Shown: piece after piece, positions 25,113-34,321 of the stretch
How the letters are laid out: every line of letters begins with the position of its first letter
Position numbering within the stretch: the stretch's first letter is position 1
Source: CAYGOC01 sp964351495
GTDB lineage: Bacteria > Chlamydiota > Chlamydiia > Chlamydiales > SM23-39
Assembly (NCBI GenBank): GCA_964351495.1
Contig: CAYGOC010000001.1
Coordinates: 124,001-188,000, forward strand
DNA length: 64,000 bases
Direction of reading: 5' to 3'
Made by a program: the position numbers and the translations under genes
Notes under the pieces: generated by a model
The model's input: the letters and a program-made list of their open reading frames with translations, nothing else
What the model was told of the DNA's origin: nothing
Databases searched by the model: none

Positions 25113-26435
25113 TCTCCAAATTTGTTGTTGTTTTTCTGCTTGTATACGAAAAAATTCCTTCCCGGAAAAAACCTTACAACCCCTCCTTTTTGCTGCTTGA
25201 AAAAGAGCTGTTTTTTCTGGCACATAGATGAGGTCTAAAACGGTCCAAGAAGGCCTTAATATCTTCTCTTCAAAAAGAAGAGTATGAATGGGAGTTGCTT
25301 GAACGAAAAAGACATTTTCCCCTAAATCTAGAGAGGATAACTCCGCAAAAGAAAAGGTAAAAAAACCTCTTTTTTGTAACCTTTGCAAGGCCTCTTGATT
25401 TCTCCCTATGAAATATACGCTCTTATTTTGCATAAAAAACGCTTCCCCTAAAGCAATAGAGGCCCCTCCTGTTCCTAAGATGACGACTTTAGAGGCTTTT
25501 TTTACTGTGGCAAAAAGAGTCATAGCCGCTTCTACGTCAGTATTATACCCCATAAAGTTTTCTTCTTTTCTGGCAAGTGTATTGATAGGAGTCTCTATTT
25601 TGCAAAAAAGAGCCGCTTCTTCTTTTAAAGGCCGAGTAATACTAAACCCCAAAAAACAGCATTTTGCCTCCTGTAAAAAAGGAAGAAGCTCTTTTTTTTG
25701 ACACCGAATCTTGAGATAAAGACTATTTTCTCTATTTTCTATAAAAGCCTTATTGTGAAACAGATCTCCTTTACTCTTCCAGACAGGGTCTCCTAAAAGA
25801 GCGTATAAGGAAGTGTTTTTATCTACTCTAGAAAAACGGCTCCATTCTTTTACTGTATACTGTCCTAAAAAGGCAGCTTTTTTGTCTTTGGCAAGATAAT
25901 GAAAATAGTTTTCTAAAAAAGAAGAAATAGAGCGAAGCCATCTTCCCCTTTTTCCCATGCCAATTACCACCTTTTTAGCAGAAATACTTTTGGCTAAAGA
26001 GATCAGCTGTAACCCTTCTAGGGGAGTTTTTACCTGGCACGCGATTTTGAGTATATCTGCTCCTTTTTGTCTCATATGAAAAACAATCTCTTCTATGTTG
26101 GAGGGAACTTCTTGTAAGTTATGATAAGAAAGGATCCACTTGATATGAGGAAATTGTTTTTTCATAAGAGAAAAAGAGGGAAAATCTTCCGGAAGATCGC
26201 AATAGGTGGGATTTAAAGCCAAATAGGAAAAGGCTTCTTCTTTTTTTAAAAGGGGGCCCTTTAGGGTGAAAATTAGCGGTTTTACGACTTTTTCCCGAAA
26301 TCGTTTTAAGGCCTGATAAGAAACTACACCTATGAGATCAAGCCGCACTTCAAAAGCATCTACTTGTAAAAAATGAGCCTCATAGGACTTCTCTATTTCT
26401 TCAACATTAGATCCGAATAAGACTAAGGTGCGCAT
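25095..26435 (-). CDS. aroDE: Bifunctional 3-dehydroquinate dehydratase / shikimate dehydrogenase
   Basis: Steps 3 and 4 of the shikimate pathway in one 446-residue chain. The N-terminal half (about 1-205) is a type I dehydroquinase: EVRLDLIG, LIFTLKG and a lysine-bearing segment ILKIACQVKTP. The C-terminal half is shikimate dehydrogenase: ALLGDPVWKSKG, MGYNTDVEAAM and nucleotide-binding VVILGTGGASIALGEA. This fusion is characteristic of Chlamydiae. Its start overlaps aroB by 29 bp; it is last in the operon. Confidence 0.93.
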   Translation of the reverse strand: MRTLVLFGSNVEEIEKSYEAHFLQVDAFEVRLDLIGVVSYQALKRFREKVVKPLIFTLKGPLLKKEEAFSYLALNPTYCDLPEDFPSFSLMKKQFPHIKWILSYHNLQEVPSNIEEIVFHMRQKGADILKIACQVKTPLEGLQLISLAKSISAKKVVIGMGKRGRWLRSISSFLENYFHYLAKDKKAAFLGQYTVKEWSRFSRVDKNTSLYALLGDPVWKSKGDLFHNKAFIENRENSLYLKIRCQKKELLPFLQEAKCCFLGFSITRPLKEEAALFCKIETPINTLARKEENFMGYNTDVEAAMTLFATVKKASKVVILGTGGASIALGEAFFMQNKSVYFIGRNQEALQRLQKRGFFTFSFAELSSLDLGENVFFVQATPIHTLLFEEKILRPSWTVLDLIYVPEKTALFQAAKRRGCKVFSGKEFFRIQAEKQQQIWRKEKVS

Positions 26436-27471
26436 GGGTTCTAAAAAAAAGAAAAAGAGCCTCTTTTATTTTTTCCTCTGTCAAAGAATGAGAAGGAAAA
26501 ATAGCTTTTCCTCTTTCCTGTAAAGGAATAAAGGCTATCTTATCTCCTTTGTTTTTTTTATCAAAGCTAAGAGCTAGCGCTAAAGCGTCTATATCTATTT
26601 TTGAAAGAGGTGATAAAAGAGAGAGCTCCTCTAATAAAGAGGTGATTTTTTCATATTCTTTTTGAGGCAGGAGTCCCTCTTTTACAGAAAAAAAAGCCTC
26701 CATTAAAATCCCCCAAGAAACAGCCCTTCCGTGGGGAATTTCATAATGAAGTAATACTTCTAAACCGTGCGCTATGGTATGCCCCAAGTTTAAAAGTTCT
26801 CGTGCTCCCTTTTCTTCTTTATCCCTTGTTACAATCTCTTCTTTTATAGAAAGACTCTTTTTTACTAAAAAAAGGAGCGTTTTTTCTTCTTTTTGATAGA
26901 TTTTTTCCTTTAAAAAGAGAAGCTCTTCTAAAAAAGGAAGATCTTGTATTAGCCCTTTTTTGACTACTTCTGCCAGCCCTTCTTGTATGTGTTCTTTGCT
27001 TAGGGTTTTAAAAAAAAGGGCATCGATTCCTATTTTATGGGGAAGATAAAAAGAACCGATTCCATTTTTGCTAAAGGGAGTATTCACAGCGGTCTTTCCT
27101 CCGAAACAAGCATCTACCATAGCTAAAAGGGTAGTAGGAATAGAAATAAAGGCAATGCCCCTTAAAAAAGTGGAGGCTAAAAAACCAACTAGGTCTAACG
27201 TAACGCCTCCCCCCATAGCAATTAAAAGATCTTCTTTTTGAAAAAAACTAGAAAAAAGCCAATTTTCCATTTTTTCTTTCATCTCTCTTGTTTTTGACTT
27301 TTCTCCTGGGGGAAAAACATAAATAAGAAGAGATTCTTTTTTTTGCAGACTCGCTAATCGTTTTTGATACAAATGGTAGATGTTTTCATCACAAAAAAGG
27401 GCCTTTTTCCCCTCTCTGTTTTTTATAACTCTATGTAAATAGGAAAATACATCTCCGAAAAAAAGGGTCAT
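26407..27471 (-). CDS. aroB: 3-dehydroquinate synthase
   Basis: Converts DAHP to 3-dehydroquinate with NAD and a metal. 354 residues. Contains the NAD-binding AMGGGVTLDLVGFLASTFLRG, SIPTTLLAMVDACFGGKTAV and the metal ligand segment LLNLGHTIAHGLEVLL with its His. Starts within the aroC stop (ATGA overlap). Confidence 0.94.
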   Translation of the reverse strand: MTLFFGDVFSYLHRVIKNREGKKALFCDENIYHLYQKRLASLQKKESLLIYVFPPGEKSKTREMKEKMENWLFSSFFQKEDLLIAMGGGVTLDLVGFLASTFLRGIAFISIPTTLLAMVDACFGGKTAVNTPFSKNGIGSFYLPHKIGIDALFFKTLSKEHIQEGLAEVVKKGLIQDLPFLEELLFLKEKIYQKEEKTLLFLVKKSLSIKEEIVTRDKEEKGARELLNLGHTIAHGLEVLLHYEIPHGRAVSWGILMEAFFSVKEGLLPQKEYEKITSLLEELSLLSPLSKIDIDALALALSFDKKNKGDKIAFIPLQERGKAIFPSHSLTEEKIKEALFLFFRTHAHLSLIRI

Positions 27472-28556
27472 ACTTTAGCTGCTCTATTCATTAAAATAGC
27501 ATCAGCTATAGTTAAAGAGACCATAGCTTCTACAACAGGAACGGCTCGAATAGCAACGCAAGGATCATGCCTTCCCTCTTTTCCATATGAAAACGTAACT
27601 TTTTCTTGTTTTATAAAATCGACACTTTGTTGGGTTTTTTGAATGCTCGCTGTTGGTTTAAAAAAAACCCTTCCAAAAAGAGGCTCTCCTGTCGTGATTC
27701 CGGCTAAAATTCCCCCTGCATGGTTTGTTGTAAAATAGGTCTTCCCTTCTTTTATGGAAAAAGAATCGTTATTTTCTGATCCTGTTTTTCCTAAAACGGG
27801 CTCTCCTATTTCAAAAGCTTTACTAGCAGGAAGACTCATTAATGCCTTGGCCAAGTTTGCTTCCATTTTTTCATAAATAGGATCTCCCAACCCTATGGGA
27901 AGATTCTCCACAAAAAATTCTACTACTCCTGATACGGAATCTTTTTCTTCTTGTATTTTTTCCAAAACAGAAGAAGCTCTTTTTTCAAAACTCTCTTCTA
28001 TGCAAAAAATAGCACTCTTTTCTCTTTTCTGTGCTAGATCGGAAAAAGAGAAAGGATAAGAAGAAAGACTCTCTTTATGAATCTGTCTTATAAAAGCAAT
28101 TACAGAGATTTTATAATGAGCTAAGAAAAGCTGCGCCAAAGCTCCTGCTGCTACTCTAGCTGCAGTTTCTCGAGCAGAGGCTCTTCCCCCTCCTAAATAA
28201 TCAAAAAGGCCATACTTATGTAAATAGGTAAAGTTAGCATGGCCTGGTCTATATAGGTTTTGTATTTTTTGATAAGACTCTTTTTGAGCATCTTCATTAT
28301 AAATTACAATAGCAATAGGCGCCCCTGTAGACACCTGTTCAAAAACTCCCGATAAAATAGAAAACGTTTCCTTCTCTTTTCTAGGAGAGACAAACGAGGA
28401 GGTTCCCGGAGCTCTTCTTTGTAGCTGTTTTTGAATATAACTTTCGTCAATAAAAACGCCTGCAGGAAATCCGTCTAAGACAGCTCCAATAGCTTTTCCA
28501 TGAGATTCTCCAAAAGTGGTTACTTTTAAAAAATTCCCAAAGTAATTGCTAGCCAT
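27468..28556 (-). CDS. aroC: Chorismate synthase
   Basis: Last step of the shikimate pathway; needs reduced FMN. 362 residues. Signatures: FGESHGKAIGAVLDGFPAG near the N-terminus, GGGRASARETAARVAAGALA, and near the C-terminus EGRHDPCVAIRAVPVVEAM. Overlaps aroK by 8 bp and aroB by 4 bp. Confidence 0.96.
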   Translation of the reverse strand: MASNYFGNFLKVTTFGESHGKAIGAVLDGFPAGVFIDESYIQKQLQRRAPGTSSFVSPRKEKETFSILSGVFEQVSTGAPIAIVIYNEDAQKESYQKIQNLYRPGHANFTYLHKYGLFDYLGGGRASARETAARVAAGALAQLFLAHYKISVIAFIRQIHKESLSSYPFSFSDLAQKREKSAIFCIEESFEKRASSVLEKIQEEKDSVSGVVEFFVENLPIGLGDPIYEKMEANLAKALMSLPASKAFEIGEPVLGKTGSENNDSFSIKEGKTYFTTNHAGGILAGITTGEPLFGRVFFKPTASIQKTQQSVDFIKQEKVTFSYGKEGRHDPCVAIRAVPVVEAMVSLTIADAILMNRAAKV

Positions 28557-29100
28557 GAACTAAAGTACCTTCTTGTAAGAGATCTTCTGCTACAAAAAAC
28601 AAAGAGAGGAGATCCTTTTCCCAATTTCCTGTAATAGAAACTTCTCTTTTAGCAAGAGAGTGGTATATTTTCTCCCTTTCTTGAAAAAGCCTTTCAAAAC
28701 AAGAAAGAGGATCTTCTCCTCCTTGGTAAAACAACGCAGAAGGGGCCCTCATGCATTTTTCTCGTAAGAATTCTTCAGGAGCATTTAAATAGATGAGAGA
28801 GCCTATTTTTTCTAAGAGGGATACATTTTTTTTCTGTAAAACACTTCCGCCCCCTAAAGAGATGACCCCTTCTTTCATAGAACGCAAACAAAAAATTACC
28901 CTCTCTTCTAGCTTTCGAAAAAAAAACTCTCCTTCTTTCGCAAAGATTTGAGAAGCGGAAAAAGCATCCCCTGTATCTCTTTCGTAAAAGTCTTCTATCA
29001 TATGGTCTGTGTCTACAAACTTCCTTTTATACTTTTGCGCAAGAAGTTTCCCTAAAGTTGTTTTTCCACAATTTTTAAAACCATACAAAATCCAGTTCAT
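28549..29100 (-). CDS. aroK: Shikimate kinase
   Basis: Phosphorylates shikimate with ATP, 183 residues. The P-loop is GFKNCGKTTLGKLLA. Shikimate-binding residues are in DTDHMIE and GVISLGGGSVLQ, and the LID region holds the conserved arginines near EKCMRAPSAL. ATGA overlap with aroA and 8-bp overlap with aroC. Confidence 0.92.
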   Translation of the reverse strand: MNWILYGFKNCGKTTLGKLLAQKYKRKFVDTDHMIEDFYERDTGDAFSASQIFAKEGEFFFRKLEERVIFCLRSMKEGVISLGGGSVLQKKNVSLLEKIGSLIYLNAPEEFLREKCMRAPSALFYQGGEDPLSCFERLFQEREKIYHSLAKREVSITGNWEKDLLSLFFVAEDLLQEGTLVHG

Positions 29101-30362
29101 ACAATATCCATTTTAGCACCCATTTTTTTTAGATCCTCTAAAAAATGGGGATAGCTTTTTTTTATACACTCAATTCCTTCTACTTCTGTTTTCCCTTGGG
29201 CAAACAGAGCCGCTATAATCAAAGCCATAGCAATTCTATGATCTTTGTGAGATTGTAAATTAGCTCCTTGTAATTGAGAAGGAAAACTATACAAAAAATC
29301 TTCTCCTACTTCAATTTTAGCGCCCATTTTTCGTAATTCTTGAGAAATGGCATAAATGCGGTCTGACTCTTTTTGTCTAGCAATTGCCCCATTTTTCAAA
29401 AAAACTCCCTCTTTAGTAAAACAGCCTAAAACAGCCATAATAGGAAGTGCGTCTATAGCTTCATTTATATCAAATATACCTCCCGTAAGATTTCCTTTTT
29501 CTACCACGAACCCCTCTCTTGAGAAGAAACAAGAAGCTCCCATTTCTTGCAACCAGGAAAACAGAATTTTATCCCCTTGTTTTTCAGAAAAAGAAAGATT
29601 AGAAAAAACAGCTTTCCCTTGAATGGCGCATGCTACTGCAAAAAAACTAGCAGAACTAAAATCAGCAGAAATAGTGTGGGTAAAAGAGGGATAAACCTTT
29701 CCCTTTACCCGAAAGTGAGAAAAGCCTTCTTGCTCATAAAAAACCCCCATCTTACGAAGCCAAGAAAGGGTCATTTCAACCCAGGGGGTCTCTCCTGGAT
29801 TTTTTACTACAATTTCTGTTGTCTCTTCTAAAATAGAGGCGGTTATTAAAAGAGCAGAAACAATCTGAGAATCTTTTCCCTCTACTTCCATTTTTCCTGG
29901 GGAAAAAGGCCCTTGTATCCAAATAGGAAAGTGATCTTTCTCTTGCAGATAAGAATAGCTTGCTCCTCTTTTATGAAGTGCCTCTAAAAGAGTTTTTATA
30001 GGTCTTCTTTTTGCAATGGATTCGTCTCCTTGAATAACGATTTTTATTGTATCCAATGCACAAAGAGGAGACAAAAACCGGGCTAGAATTCCCGAGTTTC
30101 CTGCTTCTATGAAATTCTTAGTAAAATGGGGTTTTCCCGCCACTCCTTCGATTTGTAAAGGATTTTCTGAGACGATTTTTGCTCCAAAAGACTCCACCGC
30201 TTTTTTCATAAGCTCTACATCAGGGGAAGGAAGAGGCGAAAACAACGTGCTTTTTCCTTTAGCCAAAGAGGCAAATAGAATAGCCCTCATTGTTTCTGAC
30301 TTAGAGGGGGGAACGACAAGTCTTCCCTTTAAAGTAGAAGGATATAGGATAACTTTTGTCAT
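29097..30362 (-). CDS. aroA: 3-phosphoshikimate 1-carboxyvinyltransferase (EPSP synthase)
   Basis: Transfers enolpyruvyl from PEP to shikimate 3-phosphate. About 421 residues from ATG 30362 (MTKVILYPSTLKG); an ATG at 30386 lacks a ribosome binding site. Motifs: VVPPSKSETMRAILFASLAK, GNSGILARFLSPL and DAIDALPIMAVL, ARQKESDRIYAIS. First gene of the operon, divergent from lysS. Its position at the head matches other chlamydial aro operons. Confidence 0.94.
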   Translation of the reverse strand: MTKVILYPSTLKGRLVVPPSKSETMRAILFASLAKGKSTLFSPLPSPDVELMKKAVESFGAKIVSENPLQIEGVAGKPHFTKNFIEAGNSGILARFLSPLCALDTIKIVIQGDESIAKRRPIKTLLEALHKRGASYSYLQEKDHFPIWIQGPFSPGKMEVEGKDSQIVSALLITASILEETTEIVVKNPGETPWVEMTLSWLRKMGVFYEQEGFSHFRVKGKVYPSFTHTISADFSSASFFAVACAIQGKAVFSNLSFSEKQGDKILFSWLQEMGASCFFSREGFVVEKGNLTGGIFDINEAIDALPIMAVLGCFTKEGVFLKNGAIARQKESDRIYAISQELRKMGAKIEVGEDFLYSFPSQLQGANLQSHKDHRIAMALIIAALFAQGKTEVEGIECIKKSYPHFLEDLKKMGAKMDIV

Positions 30363-30461
30363 AAAAATTTTTTCCCTTCTTCCCATTTGAAAAAGCTGTT
30401 ATGATCTTCTTATCTATGAAACAATGCAAGATTTTTGATTATGTTGAAGGAGCACTCCCCT

Positions 30462-32027
30462 ATGTCTTTACCTAATTATCACGAACAAGAAGATTTTCTG
30501 GTCAGAAAAGAAAAACTGAAAGAGATTCGAAAGCTGGGTATCAATCCCTATCCTTACCGATATGAACCTACGCTCTCCGCCCAAAAACTCCATGAAATAC
30601 ATGAAGGGGAAAAAGTAGGATCTTCAGAGGAAGCAGAAAAAGGCGCTACTCAAAAAGAGAAAGTAGCAGGGAGGCTTGTCCTTTTTAGAGCTATGGGAAA
30701 AAATGCCTTTGGTCATATCCAAGATAGTTCCGGAAGAATTCAGGTAATGTTCAACCGAGATCACACAAAAGTAGAGGGATTAGACACAGCAAAAACAGGG
30801 GTAACTCCGTTAAAGTTTCTCGAGAAAAAAGTAGACTTAGGCGACATTTTAGGAATAGAAGGACATCTTTTTACTACTCAAAAAGGAGAACTTACCCTGT
30901 TTGCGAAAGAGGTTACTCTTTTAACAAAGACGCTCCTTCCGCTACCGGACAAACATAGCGGCCTTGCAGACAAAGGAGTTTGTTATAGAAAACGATGGCT
31001 CGACTTAATTTCTAATCCAGAGAGCTCTCATCGATTTTTGCTTCGCTCTAAAATTGTAAAAGTGATTCGCGATTTTATGGATCACTTACAGTTTATGGAA
31101 GTAGAAACTCCTATTTTACAAAATATCTATGGAGGAGCAGAAGCGAGGCCTTTTACTTCCCATTTAAATGCTTTAGATCAAAAAATGTATCTTCGAATCG
31201 CCTTAGAAATCTCATTAAAAAAGCTTGTCGTAGGAAACCTTCAAAGAGTTTATGAAATAGGGAAGATTTTTCGAAATGAAGGAATCGACAGAACCCATAA
31301 TCCTGAGTTTACCATGTTAGAAGCGTATGCTCCTTATTGGGATTATCATGACATGATGCATCTGGTAGAAAACCTCTATGCGGAAATTGCCAAAAAACTG
31401 ACAGGCTCTACCGAAGTTGCTATTTTGCACCAAGGGGAAGAGGTTACGATAAGTTTAAAAACTCCTTGGAAGAGACTTTCTATGAAAGAGGCTCTTTTAG
31501 AATATGCTAAAGTAGACGTAGATAAGTTATCTATGGGAGAGCTTATCGATCTTTTAGTAAAGCAGGGAGTGGAAAAAGAAGAAGTAAAGGATCTTCCGAA
31601 AGGGTCTTTAATTGCTTTTTGTTTTGAAGAACTTGCGGAAAAACATTTGATTCAGCCTCATCATATTATAGATCATCCTAAAGAGACTTCTCCTTTAGCA
31701 AAAATTCATAGAGATCCCGTTTTACAAGAGGCGGGACTTATAGAGCGGTTTGAAAGCTATATCTTAGCCACAGAAATTGCAAACTCCTATTCTGAGTTAA
31801 ATGATCCAGAACTACAAAGAAGCCTTTTAGAAGACCAGAGCTTCCTTCTTTCTCAAGGGAAAGAAGAAGCCCATCCTATTGACGAAGAGTTTTTAGAGGC
31901 TATCTGCCAAGGAATGCCTCCAACAGCCGGACTTGGCATTGGAATAGACCGCTTAGTGATGCTTTTTGCTAAGGCTCCCTCCATTCGGGATGTGATTTAT
32001 TTTCCGCTTATGAAACCGGAAAATTAA
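30462..32027 (+). CDS. lysS: Lysyl-tRNA synthetase, class II
   Basis: About 521 residues. Class II motif 2 is FRNEGIDRTHNPEFTMLEAY and motif 3 is GLGIGIDRLVMLFA. N-terminal OB-fold anticodon-binding domain contains VAGRLVLFRAMGKNAFGHIQ. Chosen start ATG 30462 has GAAGGAG nine bases upstream; the open frame extends to TTG 30435 and ATG 30441. Divergent from the aro operon. Confidence 0.96.
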   Translation: MSLPNYHEQEDFLVRKEKLKEIRKLGINPYPYRYEPTLSAQKLHEIHEGEKVGSSEEAEKGATQKEKVAGRLVLFRAMGKNAFGHIQDSSGRIQVMFNRDHTKVEGLDTAKTGVTPLKFLEKKVDLGDILGIEGHLFTTQKGELTLFAKEVTLLTKTLLPLPDKHSGLADKGVCYRKRWLDLISNPESSHRFLLRSKIVKVIRDFMDHLQFMEVETPILQNIYGGAEARPFTSHLNALDQKMYLRIALEISLKKLVVGNLQRVYEIGKIFRNEGIDRTHNPEFTMLEAYAPYWDYHDMMHLVENLYAEIAKKLTGSTEVAILHQGEEVTISLKTPWKRLSMKEALLEYAKVDVDKLSMGELIDLLVKQGVEKEEVKDLPKGSLIAFCFEELAEKHLIQPHHIIDHPKETSPLAKIHRDPVLQEAGLIERFESYILATEIANSYSELNDPELQRSLLEDQSFLLSQGKEEAHPIDEEFLEAICQGMPPTAGLGIGIDRLVMLFAKAPSIRDVIYFPLMKPEN

Positions 32028-32029
32028 CG

Positions 32030-32059
32030 TTGACAAAACTTTTTATTAACAGCTAGACT
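32030..32059 (+). promoter_or_regulatory. Promoter for the HIT-like/PTP pair
   Basis: Perfect -35 TTGACA (32030-32035), 18-base spacer, TAGACT (32054-32059, 4/6). It lies in the 72-bp gap after lysS, 41 bases before the ATG of the HIT-like gene. This suggests the pair is its own transcription unit. Confidence 0.6.
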
Positions 32060-32099
32060 CCCCAGCCTTAATTGCAAAATCGAGCCCCATTGGAGGTTT

Positions 32100-33374
32100 A
32101 TGTTAAAAAAGTGTTTTTTGTTTTTTTTCGCGTTATCAAATACTGTGACAGCTTCTTTTCAAGAAGAGTGGGTCATAGATAAAAACCAAAAAGATTTGTG
32201 GGAAAATATTCTAGATCAGGATGCGATTTCTCCAGAATACCTTCACAAGGTCTTACCTATCGCCCCAATTTCTTTTGAAGAGGGAAATTTTTCACCTACC
32301 ATTTTTGCCTGTAAAATGGAGACTTTTGTAGAACCTACTCTACTTTATGAAAATGAAACAGTAGAAGTTTACTACCCGGGAAAACCTAGAGTACGCAACC
32401 ACCTTTGGATTGTTTTAAAGCGTCCTACTACCAGTTTTTTAGAGCTGACTAAAGAGGAGCTTCTTTCTGTTAAGGATATAGAAAACACCATTTGTAAAAC
32501 GCTATCTCAGAAATTAGAACTTTCCTCTGTTATTACACAGTCAAATACCCTTCAGCCGGGTCAAATTCCAAATCGTTTTACTGTTGAGATCATCCCTTCT
32601 AGAGATGACTCTAAAGGGGTTCACAATATTTTAGATAAACACGACTGTAATAACTACGTTCTATTTAAAGGTAAATTCCCTTCCTCTTTTCCTCTTCCAA
32701 CAAAAAGTGAAATGGAAGAAGATATCCACTTTTGGAAAACAACACTTTTACATATAAATCCTTTTCATTTTTCTGAAAAAGATACGGATGAGCCTATTGA
32801 AAAATGGACTCAAGTGCAAACTAGCACTTCCTTAGCAGACAAGAAAAGAGCTCAAGACTTCTATCAAATTCTGGTTGAAAAAGGCCTTAAAATAGCAATA
32901 AAACCCTCTTCTTATGCTCTTTCTGATGAACCACGCATATTTGAAAAACAGGGCTGCCCTTTTTGTATGGAAAAAGTGATTCAATCACAAAAAGTGTATG
33001 AAAGCACTTTTTCTTATATTATCTATAATCATAAGTCTTCTATTCCAGGTTCTCATTTTCTTATTATTCCAAAACGCCATGTTCGTTTTTCTTCTGATTT
33101 GAGAAAAGAAGAAACAGAAGAGATGCAATGCTTAGCGCAAAAGCTTACACGTGCAATACAACTTGAAAAAAACCGATCTGATATCAAAATGTATATTCAA
33201 GATGGTCCTTTTGTGGGGCAAACAGTACCTCACGTAAATATGCACGTTCTTCTTACTCCTTCTCCCTTGAAGTTTATGCTCTTTTCTATTAACTACAATC
33301 AAGAAGAGCCTGTATCTCCTACTGAGATGGAGTCTTTGGTAGAGGGTGTCAAAAGAAGACTAAATAACCTGTAG
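32100..33374 (+). CDS. Secreted HIT-like protein with two degenerate HIT units
   Basis: 424 residues. A signal peptide (KKCFLFFFALSNTVTA, about residues 3-18) predicts export. A C-terminal HIT unit (about 275-400) has CPFCMEKVI, PGSHFLIIPKRHVRF and GQTVPHVNMHVLL, where the middle, nucleophilic His of HxHxH is Asn. An N-terminal unit (about 75-190) has RNHLWIVLKRPTTSFLELT and GQIPNRFTVEIIPSR, with no catalytic His triad left. Hydrolase activity is therefore doubtful; nucleotide binding may persist. GGAGG precedes the ATG. A tyrosine phosphatase gene follows 8 bp downstream. Confidence 0.72.
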   Translation: MLKKCFLFFFALSNTVTASFQEEWVIDKNQKDLWENILDQDAISPEYLHKVLPIAPISFEEGNFSPTIFACKMETFVEPTLLYENETVEVYYPGKPRVRNHLWIVLKRPTTSFLELTKEELLSVKDIENTICKTLSQKLELSSVITQSNTLQPGQIPNRFTVEIIPSRDDSKGVHNILDKHDCNNYVLFKGKFPSSFPLPTKSEMEEDIHFWKTTLLHINPFHFSEKDTDEPIEKWTQVQTSTSLADKKRAQDFYQILVEKGLKIAIKPSSYALSDEPRIFEKQGCPFCMEKVIQSQKVYESTFSYIIYNHKSSIPGSHFLIIPKRHVRFSSDLRKEETEEMQCLAQKLTRAIQLEKNRSDIKMYIQDGPFVGQTVPHVNMHVLLTPSPLKFMLFSINYNQEEPVSPTEMESLVEGVKRRLNNL

Positions 33375-33382
33375 GTATTTCT

Positions 33383-34135
33383 TTGGATGCATTTGATGCC
33401 TATCAAGCGCGGTGGAAAGCTTTTGCTAGGCACCGCGTTTTTACTCCTTTTAAAAGGGGAAGATCTGATGAAGAGTTACAAGAAGAGTTTTATGAAATCT
33501 CTTCTACTCGTTTTAATCTTTGGAACGAACAAGAGTATGCTGTCTCTGAAGAACTTTTTTCAAACGATACCATAAGAGCAAAAAACTGCGCAGCCTTTGC
33601 TTATAACAATACGGCTTCTTACTACAATGCGAGCACTATCTACCTTGGAGGTAAAAGCTATGTAGCTTGCGAGGGTCCCCGGAAAAAAACGGTTCCTCAC
33701 TTTTTTAAACTGCTTAATTTCACAAAAACAACACATTTAGTTCGTCTTACTCCCGCTTATGAAGGAACTTTAGAAAAGTGCTATCCTTACTGGGAAAACC
33801 TTTGTGAGGATACCTATCTTTGTTTAGGAGAGACTAAAATTCGCCTATTTATTATGGAAAACTGGAAAGATAACAGGGGTGTTTCTCCACAAGAGTTATT
33901 AGATATAGCGCTCCAGGTAAAAAAAGAGAGTAAAAATGGTTTTCTAACTGTCCATTGTAGTGCAGGCGTGGGGCGAACAGGCACTTTTCTTGCAGCGCTA
34001 GCCATTTTAGATGCTACAAAAAGTCCCTTTAGTATCGAAGAGATTGTCTACCGGCTTGCTGTGCAAAGAAAAAACTGCGTGGGAGAAGCTGCCCAGTATA
34101 TTACGCTGTATCGCCTAGCAGAAACAATCCTATAA
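33383..34135 (+). CDS. Eukaryotic-type protein tyrosine phosphatase, candidate effector
   Basis: 250 residues. A classical PTP domain fills the protein: ELQEEFYEI (motif 1), NNTASYYNASTIYL and SYVACEGPRKKTVPHFF (pTyr loop region), a WKD in place of WPD with Asp kept, P-loop VHCSAGVGRTGTF with CX5R, and a Q-loop-like AAQYITLYRL. All catalytic residues are present. Start is TTG 33383 with AGG upstream; no in-frame ATG occurs before the domain. No signal peptide, so type III secretion (as for YopH/SptP) is inferred. Coupled to the HIT-like gene. Confidence 0.85.
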   Translation: MDAFDAYQARWKAFARHRVFTPFKRGRSDEELQEEFYEISSTRFNLWNEQEYAVSEELFSNDTIRAKNCAAFAYNNTASYYNASTIYLGGKSYVACEGPRKKTVPHFFKLLNFTKTTHLVRLTPAYEGTLEKCYPYWENLCEDTYLCLGETKIRLFIMENWKDNRGVSPQELLDIALQVKKESKNGFLTVHCSAGVGRTGTFLAALAILDATKSPFSIEEIVYRLAVQRKNCVGEAAQYITLYRLAETIL

Positions 34136-34145
34136 TCTTTTCTAA

Positions 34146-34182
34146 AAGACCCCCGTTTCCTTGTTTACAAGGGTCTATTTTT
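34146..34182 (+). terminator. Terminator after the PTP gene
   Basis: Stem of AGACCC and CCTTG with TTTA loop and CAAGG-GTCT, followed by a T-rich run (ATTTTT). About 10 bp beyond the stop codon. It closes the HIT-like/PTP unit. Confidence 0.75.
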
Positions 34183-34269
34183 ACTCTCTAAAAACACTTC
34201 TTCAACCCAGAAAAACCCGCAACCAATTGATAAACAATGTTTTACGTTTGTTCTTCTGGATTTTTTTTC

Positions 34270-34298
34270 TTGACAAGTAAAGATTTTTTTGATATCCT
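34270..34298 (+). promoter_or_regulatory. Promoter for the 34.3-kb hypothetical gene
   Basis: TTGACA (34270-34275), 17-base spacer, TATCCT (34293-34298). The AGGAGA ribosome binding site and ATG follow 24 bases later. Good -35, moderate -10. Confidence 0.6.
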
Positions 34299-34321
34299 TG
34301 AAGAGATAGGAGATCTATATC

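Noticed and set aside
25095..26435. AroD-AroE fusion as a novelty
   Set aside because: Also a known chlamydial trait.
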